In this document: positions 1 through 8,900 of the stretch, piece by piece
Position numbering within the stretch: position 1 is the first letter of the stretch
Layout of the letters: every line of letters begins with the position of its first letter
Source of the DNA: CAYSBK01 sp964429265
Lineage (GTDB): Bacteria > Planctomycetota > Phycisphaerae > Sedimentisphaerales > Anaerobacaceae
Direction of reading: 5' to 3'
DNA: 17,219 bases
Assembly (NCBI GenBank): GCA_964429265.1
Contig: CAYSBK010000032.1
Location: 1 to 17,219, forward strand
Program-made: the position numbers and the translations under genes
Notes under the pieces: model-generated
Databases searched by the model: none
What the model saw: only the letters and a program-made list of their open reading frames with translations
What the model was told of the DNA's origin: nothing

Positions 1-2106
1 CGTAGAGGTGCTCTTAGCGCCTATTTTGAATATCTTACCCTTGACATTCGCAAGGGACGCGACAGCACCCGTTTTCGATGCCGCGGGCAGCCCGTCGAAG
101 TATATGGTCATTGTTCCGCCAGCCTCATCTTTGACGAAGGCAAAGTGATGCCAGTCACCCCGCCATCCGGCCGGCGTTGCGGTCTGCCATAACAAGAGGT
201 CGTTCGTGTCGTTTCCCGCCCGCCAGTAAACGTCAAGGGCGGGTTCGTCCGTCGGAACTACCGCTCTGAGTCTGTAATCCCCCTCACCGGCGCCGAAGAC
301 CACCATATCGTCATCTTCGTCCTGGTCGGGGTCGCCGTTGAGCCAGACCGATACCGTTATTGCGTCGGTAAGGGAGTCCAGCGTATCGGTGGGCACCAGC
401 ACATGCTGGTCGGCATTGAAGTCCAGGCAGCCGTCGATGTGGCCGTCGCTTGGCTCCCATCGCCCGTCGATGCGGTATCCGCTGCCGTGGTGCTCGTAAC
501 CTGAGGAGTCCTGGACAACGCTGCCCTCGGTTTCGTCAAACTTGTACCAGAGAATAAGGCTCGGGTCCTGGATTTCACCTACCGTTCTGAAGCTCCAAAC
601 GTTGCCCTTGTGCTTGGTTGTGGAGGTTACCTCGTCGATTCTCCAGTAGTAGGTAGTGAGGAAATCAAGTTCGCCGGGCGGGTCATACGAAGTTCCCAGC
701 TGGTTGCCGACGTAGATACCGGCCGTTGCAGTGGTGGCGTCATTAACGTCGTCGAAATCGGTGCCGAAATACACGTCGTGCGACAGCGCCGAACAACCTT
801 CGGTCCATTCGAGCACCACGTCTCTGAGTATCGCGGTTTCTTTATCCTGCGGGTAGGGATCCCGCGCCTTTCCGTCGCCGGTGGTGAACTGCCACGTGTC
901 GCCCTTCCAGAGATCGACGCCGTTGACCTCGTCCACGCGCCAGTAGTAGGTGGTACCCAGTTCCAGCGGCAGTGTGCCGGTTTCGGGATAGACATTGGAG
1001 TCCTGGCGTCCCTTGTAAACCGGCGAAGTTGTATCGGCGTCGTTGACGTCGTCGAAATCGGTGCCGAAATAGACGTCGTGGCCCTGCGTCGTGGCGACAA
1101 GCCCGCCGGGCTTCCAGCTAAGTTCCAGGCCCGGACATTGGTTAATAGCATAATTGCTGGGGCTTGGCTGGGAGGCCTTGACCACGACGTAGTCGGCCTT
1201 GACGATTGTCTTGTCGTGGGCGGAGTCGTAGATAACCAATACGTCCTCGGTCCCGCCGAACGCGGTTATGTAGCCGGCGTCCACGTCGGCCTGCATATCG
1301 GTGGTTACGTCACCGTCCAACACGAATTGACCTTCATTGATGTTCATCGCGTAGGCATAGCCCCCGTGGTCGAACGAACCGCACTGAAAGGTACCGGCGC
1401 CGATATTAATAAAGACCTTGCCGGCCGCGGCGCCGTCTATCGGGGCAGCAAACTCGCCATCCACGGTTATTGTGCCCTCGCCGAGATTCACGGTCCAGTC
1501 TTTGCCTCCTCTACCTTCGTACCCCATCGAGCCGCAGGAGAAACTTGCGCCACCGTCGACATCGAGTATGCCCGTGCCGTCCTCGCCCCAGAAGATTTCA
1601 CCCGAGACATCCATTGACCCGCCGGTCATATATATCCTCATTCGGTCTCCGCCTTCGTTGCCGCCCTTGACATAGCCGCCGATGGTAAAGGTGGGGTTGC
1701 CACTGATGTTGAATACCACTGTCCCATTCTTTTGTTGGAGGTTGCCAGCGATGTCGACAACCGAGTTGCCCGATATGTTTATGGTGCAACTTCCATCAGT
1801 CAGGTCCCACGACCCCCCGACGCTGAGGGTACCGCTTATGACGTCCATAACCTGGCCGTTGCTGGGCCCGTCAATCGATTTGACCGAAGCATCGCAGTCG
1901 ACTACCGGGCCACGGTGGGGGCTTCTAATTCTGGCGGTGTCGGCTGTGCCCGGCACGGCCGTGTTGGGGTCCCAGTTGAGTGGATCGCACCAGGAGTTGC
2001 TATCCGGCCCCTGGTTCGTCCAGTTGTACTCCGCTGCTGACAGCAGATTAGCCAGCGCGCAAACGGCAAGAAGACCTGCCAGCAGAACAACCTTTTTGTT
2101 ACACAT
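1..2106 (-). CDS. Secreted LamG-domain surface protein (3' end beyond window)
   Basis: The frame stays open for 702 codons from an ATG at 2106 to the window edge, so the C-terminus is missing. The start is fixed by a strong GAGGAGGT site at 2113-2120, six bases upstream. Residues 1-24 form a signal peptide (MCNKK, then a Leu/Ala-rich core ending LLSA before AEYNW). Residues 25 to about 310 are Gly/Asp/Asn-rich short strands such as 'GNLQQKNGTVVFNISGN', resembling the beta-helix passenger regions of secreted proteins. Two fibronectin-III-like units follow (about 320-420 and 420-517), each with HDVYFGTDFDDVND and TTYYWR[VI]DEV. From residue 518 (LILWYKFDE) onward it reads as a LamG/concanavalin-like fold, with 'WHHFAFVKDEAGGTMTIYFDG' (broken by one residue here from typical forms). 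It probably acts on or outside the cell envelope, binding a carbohydrate or another surface. Any catalytic domain or sorting signal would lie beyond the edge. Family style is clear; function is unknown. Confidence -1.
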   Translation of the reverse strand, partial: MCNKKVVLLAGLLAVCALANLLSAAEYNWTNQGPDSNSWCDPLNWDPNTAVPGTADTARIRSPHRGPVVDCDASVKSIDGPSNGQVMDVISGTLSVGGSWDLTDGSCTINISGNSVVDIAGNLQQKNGTVVFNISGNPTFTIGGYVKGGNEGGDRMRIYMTGGSMDVSGEIFWGEDGTGILDVDGGASFSCGSMGYEGRGGKDWTVNLGEGTITVDGEFAAPIDGAAAGKVFINIGAGTFQCGSFDHGGYAYAMNINEGQFVLDGDVTTDMQADVDAGYITAFGGTEDVLVIYDSAHDKTIVKADYVVVKASQPSPSNYAINQCPGLELSWKPGGLVATTQGHDVYFGTDFDDVNDADTTSPVYKGRQDSNVYPETGTLPLELGTTYYWRVDEVNGVDLWKGDTWQFTTGDGKARDPYPQDKETAILRDVVLEWTEGCSALSHDVYFGTDFDDVNDATTATAGIYVGNQLGTSYDPPGELDFLTTYYWRIDEVTSTTKHKGNVWSFRTVGEIQDPSLILWYKFDETEGSVVQDSSGYEHHGSGYRIDGRWEPSDGHIDGCLDFNADQHVLVPTDTLDSLTDAITVSVWLNGDPDQDEDDDMVVFGAGEGDYRLRAVVPTDEPALDVYWRAGNDTNDLLLWQTATPAGWRGDWHHFAFVKDEAGGTMTIYFDGLPAASKTGAVASLANVKGKIFKIGAKSTST
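746..780. repeat. Copy A of an in-frame 35-bp repeat in the LamG gene
   Basis: This stretch matches 1046-1080 with a single mismatch (772 versus 1072). The copies are exactly 300 bp apart, so they stay in frame and encode HDVYFGTDFDDVND starting at residue 443. It is the conserved core of the second fibronectin-like unit and points to tandem domain duplication. Confidence -1.
1046..1080. repeat. Copy B of the 35-bp repeat in the LamG gene
   Basis: Partner of 746-780. It encodes HDVYFGTDFDDVND starting at residue 343, in the first fibronectin-like unit. The 100-residue offset equals one domain length. Confidence -1.
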
Positions 2107-2343
2107 TGCGTGACCTCCTCGAAATAGGGTTGATTTGATTCAAGGCTCCGCGGGGCGGCCACGTCGCTGGGCGCGCAAAAAGAAACAGAGATGGACCATT
2201 ATCGGACTTGCCTGCCATCTATTTGGTTCCCGTCTCCACGCTCAACTAACAGCCCCTCACTCGCTTGAGCCTTTCCGGCGCTTCGTCGTCCGACCCCCGG
2301 CGGGGTACAAAAGACCACCTTGCGTTGGAAATCCCAGTTGTGT
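2107..2343 (-). promoter_or_regulatory. Long 5' leader of the LamG gene
   Basis: If transcription starts about 7 bases after the predicted -10 box, the leader is about 237 nt. It contains no convincing ORF. Two simple hairpins are visible: ACCCC/GGGGT arms around a CGGC loop at 2293-2306, and GCTCAA (2240-2245) pairing with TTGAGC (2265-2270) around a 19-nt loop. I could not match it to a riboswitch class I know. The leader itself is inferred; the paired arms are seen directly. Confidence -1.
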
Positions 2344-2349
2344 CATTGT

Positions 2350-2379
2350 ATTTTATGCCACTTCCCGGGCTCTTGTCAA
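2350..2379 (-). promoter_or_regulatory. Promoter for the LamG gene
   Basis: On the minus strand there is a perfect -35 TTGACA (2379-2374), an 18-bp spacer and a -10 TAAAAT (2355-2350, 5 of 6 to consensus). It faces away from the tetR promoter, with 30 bp between the two -35 boxes. Confidence -1.
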
Positions 2380-2409
2380 GTATGAAGGCAAAAAAAACGA
2401 CAACAGGGC

Positions 2410-2438
2410 TTGACATTGTAAAACAGATGTTTTAGACT
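2410..2438 (+). promoter_or_regulatory. Promoter of the tetR-efflux operon
   Basis: A perfect -35 TTGACA lies at 2410-2415, followed by a 17-bp spacer and TAGACT (2433-2438, 4 of 6 to TATAAT). The predicted start near 2445 leaves a leader of about 25 nt before the ATG at 2470. The first operator palindrome fills the spacer, which suits repression by blocking RNA polymerase. Confidence -1.
2419..2434. promoter_or_regulatory. Operator 1, probable TetR autorepression site
   Basis: Perfect 7-bp arms TAAAACA and TGTTTTA flank a GA centre. The site sits between the -35 and -10 boxes. A related palindrome follows 26 bp downstream. Assigning it to the adjacent TetR-family gene is inference from position and symmetry. 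Confidence -1.
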
Positions 2439-2444
2439 ATTGTA

Positions 2445-2460
2445 TAAAACACTTGTTTGG
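2445..2460. promoter_or_regulatory. Operator 2, second copy of the palindrome
   Basis: TAAAACA-CT-TGTTTGG repeats operator 1 with a degenerate right arm (5 of 7 positions keep the symmetry). It covers the predicted transcription start and runs into the GGGAG ribosome-binding site (2459-2463). The 26-bp centre-to-centre spacing is about two and a half helical turns. Confidence -1.
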
Positions 2461-2469
2461 GAGTTGGTT

Positions 2470-3147
2470 ATGGCCGTGGATGAAGGACGAACCGCGGGGG
2501 CCGCAGCGGATGCCACAGGCGTCCGGCAGCGGCTTCTTAATGCGGCCGAGGCGTTTTTCTCGGACCGTGGTTTCGAGAATACCAGCGTGCGGGACCTGGC
2601 ACGGGCCGCAAAATGCAATGTGGCCGCCGTGAACTACTACTTCGGCAGCAAGGAGCAACTCTACGTCGAGCTGTGGCGGCGAGAATTGCAAATCCTCCGC
2701 AACAGCCGCCTGGCGAGCATCCGGCGGGTGATGGAGCAACCGGCTGGTCAGGGGGGCCTTGAGCAGTTGCTCAGCAGCTATTCCGCTGCGTTCATTGAGC
2801 CACTGGCGGATGCCGCCAAGAGCCAGCGCCTGATGAGGCTGATGGCGCGCGAGATAGTCCACCCTCGTCTACCCGAAGGCCTTTTTCTCAATGAGATGAT
2901 CAAGCCCGTTATGGACGCGCTGCAGGAAGCCCTTTTGCGGGTTTGTCCCGGCGTGGACAGGTCGCGGATACCGCTGCTGATTGTGTCGTTGATAGGCCAG
3001 TTGCTGCACGTACTGCATATCAAGGCGATGTTCGACCGGGCGACGGAGCCGGGCTGGCCGAAGTTTGGCCTGGACGAGGCCGTCCGGCATGTTGTCGAGT
3101 TTTCAGCGGCCGGCATAAGGGCGTTCGTCCGGGAGGAGACGCAATGA
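2470..3147 (+). CDS. TetR/AcrR-family transcriptional regulator
   Basis: A 225-residue repressor, the usual size for the family. Residues about 20-66 are the TetR helix-turn-helix, with RQRLLNAAEAFF, NTSVRDLARAAKCNVAAVNYYF and the GSKEQLYVEL signature. The rest is the helical ligand and dimer domain; its style recalls the CecR/AefR-like group, but this is not certain. An in-frame TTG at 2440 lies inside the predicted promoter, so I chose the ATG at 2470, which has GGGAG six bases upstream. It leads the efflux operon and overlaps the next gene by ATGA at 3144-3147. It most likely represses its own operon through the palindromes at 2419-2460. The inducer cannot be read from sequence. Confidence -1.
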   Translation: MAVDEGRTAGAAADATGVRQRLLNAAEAFFSDRGFENTSVRDLARAAKCNVAAVNYYFGSKEQLYVELWRRELQILRNSRLASIRRVMEQPAGQGGLEQLLSSYSAAFIEPLADAAKSQRLMRLMAREIVHPRLPEGLFLNEMIKPVMDALQEALLRVCPGVDRSRIPLLIVSLIGQLLHVLHIKAMFDRATEPGWPKFGLDEAVRHVVEFSAAGIRAFVREETQ

Positions 3148-4688
3148 CGATAGGCGTGTTATTGCGGTGCGGCTGCCTGCAGGAGCGACGGATTGCAAAC
3201 GGTGCGAGGGTTCGCTGCCGCCGGTCGATCTTGCCAATTGCGGCTGCGGCAATATCGGCGGTGCTGTTTGCAGCAGGGTGTATGGTCGGGCCTGGTTATG
3301 AGCGGCCGCAGACCCTGGCTGACACGAACACGCCGTATTTCAACGCGGCCGGGCACAGCCAGGATGTAAACGCCCTGGAGCAGATGGACCATTGGTGGCA
3401 GAGCTTCGGCGATCAGGTTACCGGCGACCTGGTTCGGCGAGCCCTTGAGAACAACTACGACCTCCAGGTTGCTGCGGCCAGGGTGCTGGAAGCACAGGCC
3501 ATTTTCGAGCAGAACACAGGTGCGCGCCTGCCGCAGGTTTCATACGATCTCAGCAGGGACAGAAGCAAGCGCTCGTTCAATCTCGGTGGTTTCGCAGGCG
3601 GCGGCAGGTTCAGCGTAATGAGCACCACCTGGCAACAGGCTTTTTCGGTCAGTTATATCCTCGATTTGTTCGGCAAGCTGCGGCGAAGCCAGCGTGCGGC
3701 CTGGAACGACCTGCTGGCGGCGCAGGCCAACCAAGAGGCAGTGGTGAACTCGCTCATAGCGGCGGTGGTCAAGACCCGTACGGATATCGCCACACTGCAG
3801 AGGCGGCTGGACATAGAGAATGCCAACATCAACAGTCAAAAGCAGACGCTGGCGGTTGTTGAACGACGCTATCGCCTGGGGCTGGTCGGTCCTCTGGACG
3901 TGCGACGTGAGCGAGAGAACCTCGCCCGAACCCAGACCTCCCGCTACACAATCGAGCTGTCGCTGGCGACGGCCCGCAATGCGCTCGATGTGCTGCTGGG
4001 GGCCAGGCCGGGTTCGTCGCAGCCGCTTCCCGCGACGCTGCCGGAATTGCCCGACCCGGGGCCGGTCCCCGTCGGGGTGCCGGCAGCGTTGCTGGACCGT
4101 CGGCCGGATATAAAGGCCGCGGAGTTCGCCTTGCGGGCTGCAAACGAGCGGGTCGGCGTCTCGATAGCCGCACTTTTGCCGGATGTCACCCTGACCGGCC
4201 AGTGGGGCCGCAGCGGCGACACCTGGGAGGAGCTTTGGAGAAGTGATACAGAGATATACTCGGCGATAACCGGCTTGGCGCAGCCGATTTTTCAGGGCGG
4301 CCAGCTTCGCGCACGTGTGAAGGCCGAAAAGGCACGCTACGAGCAGGCCGCGAGGCAATATGCCGCGACGGTATTGAAGGCTTTGCGAGAAGTCGAAGAC
4401 GCCCTTGCGAGCGAACGGCTTCTCCGGCGTCAGCTTGAACAGGCCCAGCTTCGTGTGCGCCAGGCCACGGCCGCTGCGAGGCTGGCCCGGGAAAGATACG
4501 CCCGGGGCCTCGAAAACATATTGACTGTTCTGGATTCCGAAAGGCAGAAACAGTCGGCCGAGGACCAACTGGCCGTGCTGAAGGGAAGCCTGTGGGCCGC
4601 ACGTGTGAATACGCTGCTGGCGCTTGGTGGATACTGGTACGACGAAACAAAACTTGCAGCAAGTAAAGGGCGTAATGATGAGCCGTGA
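3144..4688 (+). CDS. Outer-membrane efflux lipoprotein, NodT/OprM family
   Basis: The 514-residue outer-membrane channel of a tripartite pump (TolC-like fold). The start is the ATG overlapping the tetR stop (ATGA), with GGGAGGAG at 3131-3138; a longer frame reaching back to 2943 would lie inside tetR. The hydrophobic segment 29-45 ends in a lipobox-like AAGC, making Cys46 the probable lipidated residue. It is followed by MVGPGYERP, the typical mature N-terminus of this family. The body has two helix-rich halves, as expected for a channel protomer (ALENNYDLQVAAARVLEAQA; later LLDRRPDIKAAEFALRAANERVG and QAARQYAATVLKALREVEDAL). The n-region before the lipobox is long (about 28 residues with three cysteines), so a later start remains possible. 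It pairs with the adaptor and RND pump downstream. Confidence -1.
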   Translation: MTIGVLLRCGCLQERRIANGARVRCRRSILPIAAAAISAVLFAAGCMVGPGYERPQTLADTNTPYFNAAGHSQDVNALEQMDHWWQSFGDQVTGDLVRRALENNYDLQVAAARVLEAQAIFEQNTGARLPQVSYDLSRDRSKRSFNLGGFAGGGRFSVMSTTWQQAFSVSYILDLFGKLRRSQRAAWNDLLAAQANQEAVVNSLIAAVVKTRTDIATLQRRLDIENANINSQKQTLAVVERRYRLGLVGPLDVRRERENLARTQTSRYTIELSLATARNALDVLLGARPGSSQPLPATLPELPDPGPVPVGVPAALLDRRPDIKAAEFALRAANERVGVSIAALLPDVTLTGQWGRSGDTWEELWRSDTEIYSAITGLAQPIFQGGQLRARVKAEKARYEQAARQYAATVLKALREVEDALASERLLRRQLEQAQLRVRQATAAARLARERYARGLENILTVLDSERQKQSAEDQLAVLKGSLWAARVNTLLALGGYWYDETKLAASKGRNDEP

Positions 4689-5928
4689 CCCTCAAGTGCA
4701 GCAGCCGGAAAGTGGCAGGCCAACCCGGCGCAGACAGTTGTTACTGCTGATGGCACTGCTTGTCTGTGGCGGCGGTGGGACTTACTTGCTCATCATTTCG
4801 AGAAAGCCCGTGCGCAGGGCCGAGCACAAGGCCCTTGCTCCGCTGGTCGAAACCATACCTCTTCGGGTCGGCGACATAACGATGACGGTGCGCGGCTACG
4901 GCACGGTAAACCCCGTGGTCCAGCTCGAGATTGTTCCGCAGGTTTCCGGGAAGGTGGTGTGGGTCAACCCGCGTTTTCGAGCCGGCGGTTCGGTAAAGGC
5001 CGGCGAGGTGCTGATTCGGATTGACCCGCGTGATTACGCTCTTGCCGCCCGGCAGGCCGAAGCGGCGGTAGCCGATGCCCAGGTGATGCTGGAAAAGGAG
5101 CAGGCCGAGGCGATGGTGGCCAGAGAAGAGTGGCGGCGGATACATCCGAACTCGCAGCCGGACTCACCGCTGGTTTTCAGGCAGCCGCAGGTCCACCAGG
5201 CCAAGGCGGCCGTGGAAGCGGCAAAGGCAACTCTGGCGGAGGCCCGGCTGGCCCTGGAACGAACCGAGCTTTCCCTGGCTGTTGACGCGGTTATTACTGC
5301 GAAAAGGTGTGACCTCGGGCAGTTCGTTACAGCCGGGCAGTCGATCGGCTCGGCATACGGAACCGACCTTTTTGAGATCGAGGTGCCGCTTGAGGACAAG
5401 GAGCTGGCCTGGTTCGATGTCCCGGGCGAGTCTGCCTCGGCGGCCGGTCGGCAGGAAGACCTGCGATGCGATGCGGTTGTACGGGCGGACTTCGCCGGGG
5501 CCAGTCACACCTGGCACGGCAAGGTCACACGAACGACCGGACAGGTTGACACCGCCTCGAGGCTTGTAACCGTCGTGGTGGAGGTCGCCCGGCCCCGGAA
5601 AGTCGACCCGCGGCAGGCGCCTTTGCTGCCGGGCACTTTCGTGGAGGTTGAGATAGAGGGCAAGACGGTCCACGATGCGCTGGCTGTCCCAAGAGATGCG
5701 GTGCACAACGGAAACGAGATCTGGGTGGTAAACGGCGGTCGGCTTTACATCCGTCGACTGGATATCATCCGGACGGACGAAAACTCTGCTTACGCGCTGG
5801 ATGGCTTCGGGCCGGGCGATGAGCTTGTCGTAAGCTCCCTCGACGCCGTTACCGACGGAATGCAGGTCCGCGTACGGCCGGCAAGCCTCCGCGATCAGCA
5901 AGAACAGGAGCCTGGGAAACAACCCTGA
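4675..5928 (+). CDS. Periplasmic adaptor (membrane fusion protein, HlyD/AcrA family)
   Basis: This 417-residue protein links the RND pump to the outer-membrane channel. A tandem ATGATG at 4675-4680 offers two starts; AAAGGG at 4665-4670 is spaced slightly better for the second. The frame overlaps the channel gene by 14 nt. Residues about 21-41 form one N-terminal membrane anchor after an Arg-rich stretch (RRRQLLLLMALL). A split lipoyl-like domain follows (GKVVWVNPRFRAGGSVKAGE, later 'AKRCDLGQFVTAGQSIG'). Its halves flank an Ala/Glu-rich helical hairpin at about 125-205 that should contact the channel tip. A beta-barrel domain (GTDLFEIEVPLEDKEL) and a membrane-proximal domain (LPGTFVEVEIEG, then ALAVPRDAVHNGNEIWVV) complete the usual order. 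The TGATG junction at 5926-5930 couples it to the pump gene. Confidence -1.
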   Translation: MMSRDPQVQQPESGRPTRRRQLLLLMALLVCGGGGTYLLIISRKPVRRAEHKALAPLVETIPLRVGDITMTVRGYGTVNPVVQLEIVPQVSGKVVWVNPRFRAGGSVKAGEVLIRIDPRDYALAARQAEAAVADAQVMLEKEQAEAMVAREEWRRIHPNSQPDSPLVFRQPQVHQAKAAVEAAKATLAEARLALERTELSLAVDAVITAKRCDLGQFVTAGQSIGSAYGTDLFEIEVPLEDKELAWFDVPGESASAAGRQEDLRCDAVVRADFAGASHTWHGKVTRTTGQVDTASRLVTVVVEVARPRKVDPRQAPLLPGTFVEVEIEGKTVHDALAVPRDAVHNGNEIWVVNGGRLYIRRLDIIRTDENSAYALDGFGPGDELVVSSLDAVTDGMQVRVRPASLRDQQEQEPGKQP

Positions 5929-8900
5929 TGGAGCAAAACGGATTTAAGCACGATACGGTGCGTAAGCGACAAGGCCTGCTTGGCTGGTTCGCCCGAAACC
6001 ACGTCGCGGCAAACCTGTTGATGCTGCTGATAATCGTGGCGGGATTGCTGACCGTATTCACCATCAAGGTCGAGTTCTTTCCTGATACGAGCCTCGACAT
6101 AATCAGCATCAGCGTTCCCTATCGTGGCGCCTCGCCTGCGGAGGTTGAAGAAGGTGTCTGCATCAAGGTGGAAGAGGCCGTCGCCGCGGTGGAAGGCATA
6201 AAGCGGATGTATTCGTTCGCTTATGAAGGCCTGGGAACGGTGCTGGTGGAGGTGGACCAGTACAGCGACACCTCCGAGGTACTGGACGACATAAAGGCGG
6301 AGGTCGACCGTATCATAACCTTTCCCGAGGAAACCGAGAAGCCCATCATCACCGAGCTTACGACTCGGTACGAGGTCCTTACGCTGGTCGTTTACGGCGA
6401 CGCCTCGGAAAGGACGCTGAGGGAGATAGCCGATGAGGTCAGAAATGACCTGACCGCTATGGAGAACATCAGCCAGGCGGACCTTGCGGGCGTCAGGCCC
6501 TATGAGATATCAATCGAGGTCTCGGAGCAGAACCTCCGAAAGTACAACCTTTCGTTCGACGAGCTTGCGAGGGTTGTTCGCAACTGCTCGCTCGACGTTC
6601 CCGGCGGGTCGGTCAAGACCCGCGGCGGTGAGATCCTTTTCCGCACGAAGGGCCAGAAATACCTCGGTCGGGAGTTTGAGAAGATCATTGTCAGAACCGC
6701 CAACGACGGCACAAAGATACGCCTGGCAGACGTGGCGACGGTTATCGACGGCTTCGAGGACACCGACGTTTCGTCGCGGTTCGACGGCAAGCCGGCCGCC
6801 CTGGTAAAGGTTTACCGCATCGGCCAGCAGGGTGCGCTGGACATAGCGGAAACCGTCAGGCGATACGTCCGCGATAAACAACAGCAGCTTCCGGAAGGAA
6901 TATCGCTTGCCATCTGGCAGGACAGCTCCGAGATACTGCGATCGAGAATAAACCTGCTCAAAAAGAATGCATACCTGGGCCTGACCCTGGTGTTCCTGTG
7001 CCTGACGCTTTTCCTGAACTTCCGCCTGGCCTTCTGGACGACTATGGGGATTCCAATTTCGTTCCTCGGGGCGTTCTATCTTTTGCCCATTTTCGGCGTG
7101 TCGCTCAATATGATCTCGTTGTTTGCATTCATAATGTCCCTGGGTCTGGTTGTGGACGATGCGATCGTCGTCGGCGAGAACATCTTTGCCTGCCGGCAGC
7201 GCGGCCTGTCGAGAATGGAAGCGGCCGTTCGGGGCGTAAAGGAAATGGCGGCGCCGGTGGTTATGGCGGTGCTGACGACGGTTTTTGCATTTGCACCGCT
7301 GCTTTACACCAGCGGCATAATGGGCAAGATACTGCGGGTGATACCGATCGTCGTCATCAGCGTATTGATGGTATCGCTGGCCGAAGCATTGCTCGTTCTG
7401 CCGGCACATCTTTCCGCGAAACCCCTGCGAAGAAAGCCGGGCCAGCCGCCGCGTGGACTCGGTCGGCTTCATATTCTCGTCGGGCGGGCACTGCAGCGAT
7501 TTGTCGACGGGCCTTTCGCCCGTGTTGTCGCCCAGGCCGTGCGCTACAGGTACGTCACTCTGGCCTCTGCGATAGTGGTGCTGCTTCTGACGGTGGGTAT
7601 GGTATTAGGTGGCTACATAAAGTTCACCTTTTTCGACCCGGTAGAGGCCGACAATATGGTCGCCACCGTGACGATGCCGCAGGGTACGCCTCTGCAGCAG
7701 ACGCTTGCAGTCGTTGAGAAGCTCGAGCGTGCCGCCGAGCAGTTGCGCAGCCAGGTTGACGCGAATCGTCCGGGAGAACCGTCAATCTTCCGGCATATGG
7801 CCACCACCCTTGGACAGCATCCCAGCGCTCGAGATCGAGGGCCTGCCGGCGGCGTGGCGGCCGGGGTTTCCGCCTCGCATCTCGGGGAGGTGAATATTGA
7901 GCTTCTCGACGGCCAGAAGCGCGGCATCTCCAGCAAGGTTCTGGCCAGCCGCTGGAGGCAAATGGTCGGCGAGATACCGGGCGTGTCGTCGCTGACCTTC
8001 ACAAGCGAGATATTCGCCGCCGGTGAGCCGATTAACGTGGAATTGTCCCACGAGAATTTCGACACACTGGTGCAGGCAGCCGAGGCATTGAAGCAAAGCC
8101 TGCGTCAGTACGAAGGCGTTACCGACATCGCCGATTCATTCGAGCCGGGAAAGGCGGAGTTGAAACTGTCCCTCAAAGACAAAGGCCGGATGCTCGGGCT
8201 GACGCTGGCTGATCTCGGCAGACAGGTCAGGCAGGGCTTCTACGGGGAAGAGGTTCAGCGGATTCAGCGGGGCCGGGACGATGTCAGGGTTATGCTCAGG
8301 TACCCAGCCAGCCAGCGCAGAAGCCTCTATGACATCGAGAATATGCGGATTCGTCTGGCTGACGGCACGGAAATACCGTTCAGGACGGTGGCGGCGGTCC
8401 GCTACGGGCGCGGCTACGCCGATATCCAGAGGGCTGACCGAAGGCGGGTGGTCAACGTTACCGCCGACGTCGACCGCGCCGTGGCCAACGCCAACGAGAT
8501 CAACATGGACCTGTATGCGACGGTGCTTCCCGAACTGAGAAGCCGGTTCCCGGGCCTGCTGTACCGCTTTGCAGGAGAACAGCGTGAGCGCAGCGAGTCT
8601 CTTGGAAGTCTCAAGACCAATTTCGTGATAGCGCTGCTTGCCATTTACGGGCTGCTTGCGGTGCAGTTCAGAAGTTACACCCAGCCGGCCATTGTGATGT
8701 CGGCGATACCGTTCGGCCTGGTGGGGGCGACGCTGGGACACCTGCTGCTGGGGTTCAACCTGAGTCTGCTGTCGATGTTCGGGCTTGTGGCGCTGTCGGG
8801 GGTGGTTGTGAACGACTCGCTGATAATGATCGACCTGATAAACCGACTGCGCAGCAGTGGAGAACCGCTTTGGCAGGTCATCCGCCAGTCCGCCACCCGC

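Noticed and set aside
610..1617. 335-codon plus-strand frame
   Set aside because: It lies entirely antisense to the LamG gene, which has a signal peptide, RBS and recognisable domains. The frame shows no domain and is a GC-rich shadow.
2135..2413. 92-codon plus-strand frame in the divergent region
   Set aside because: No RBS, basic low-quality composition, and it runs across both predicted promoters and the leader.
3540..4568. 342-codon minus-strand frame
   Set aside because: Antisense to the outer-membrane channel gene; Arg/Pro/Gln-rich translation with no domain.
6510..7472. 320-codon minus-strand frame
   Set aside because: Antisense to the RND pump; His/Gln/Arg-rich shadow translation.
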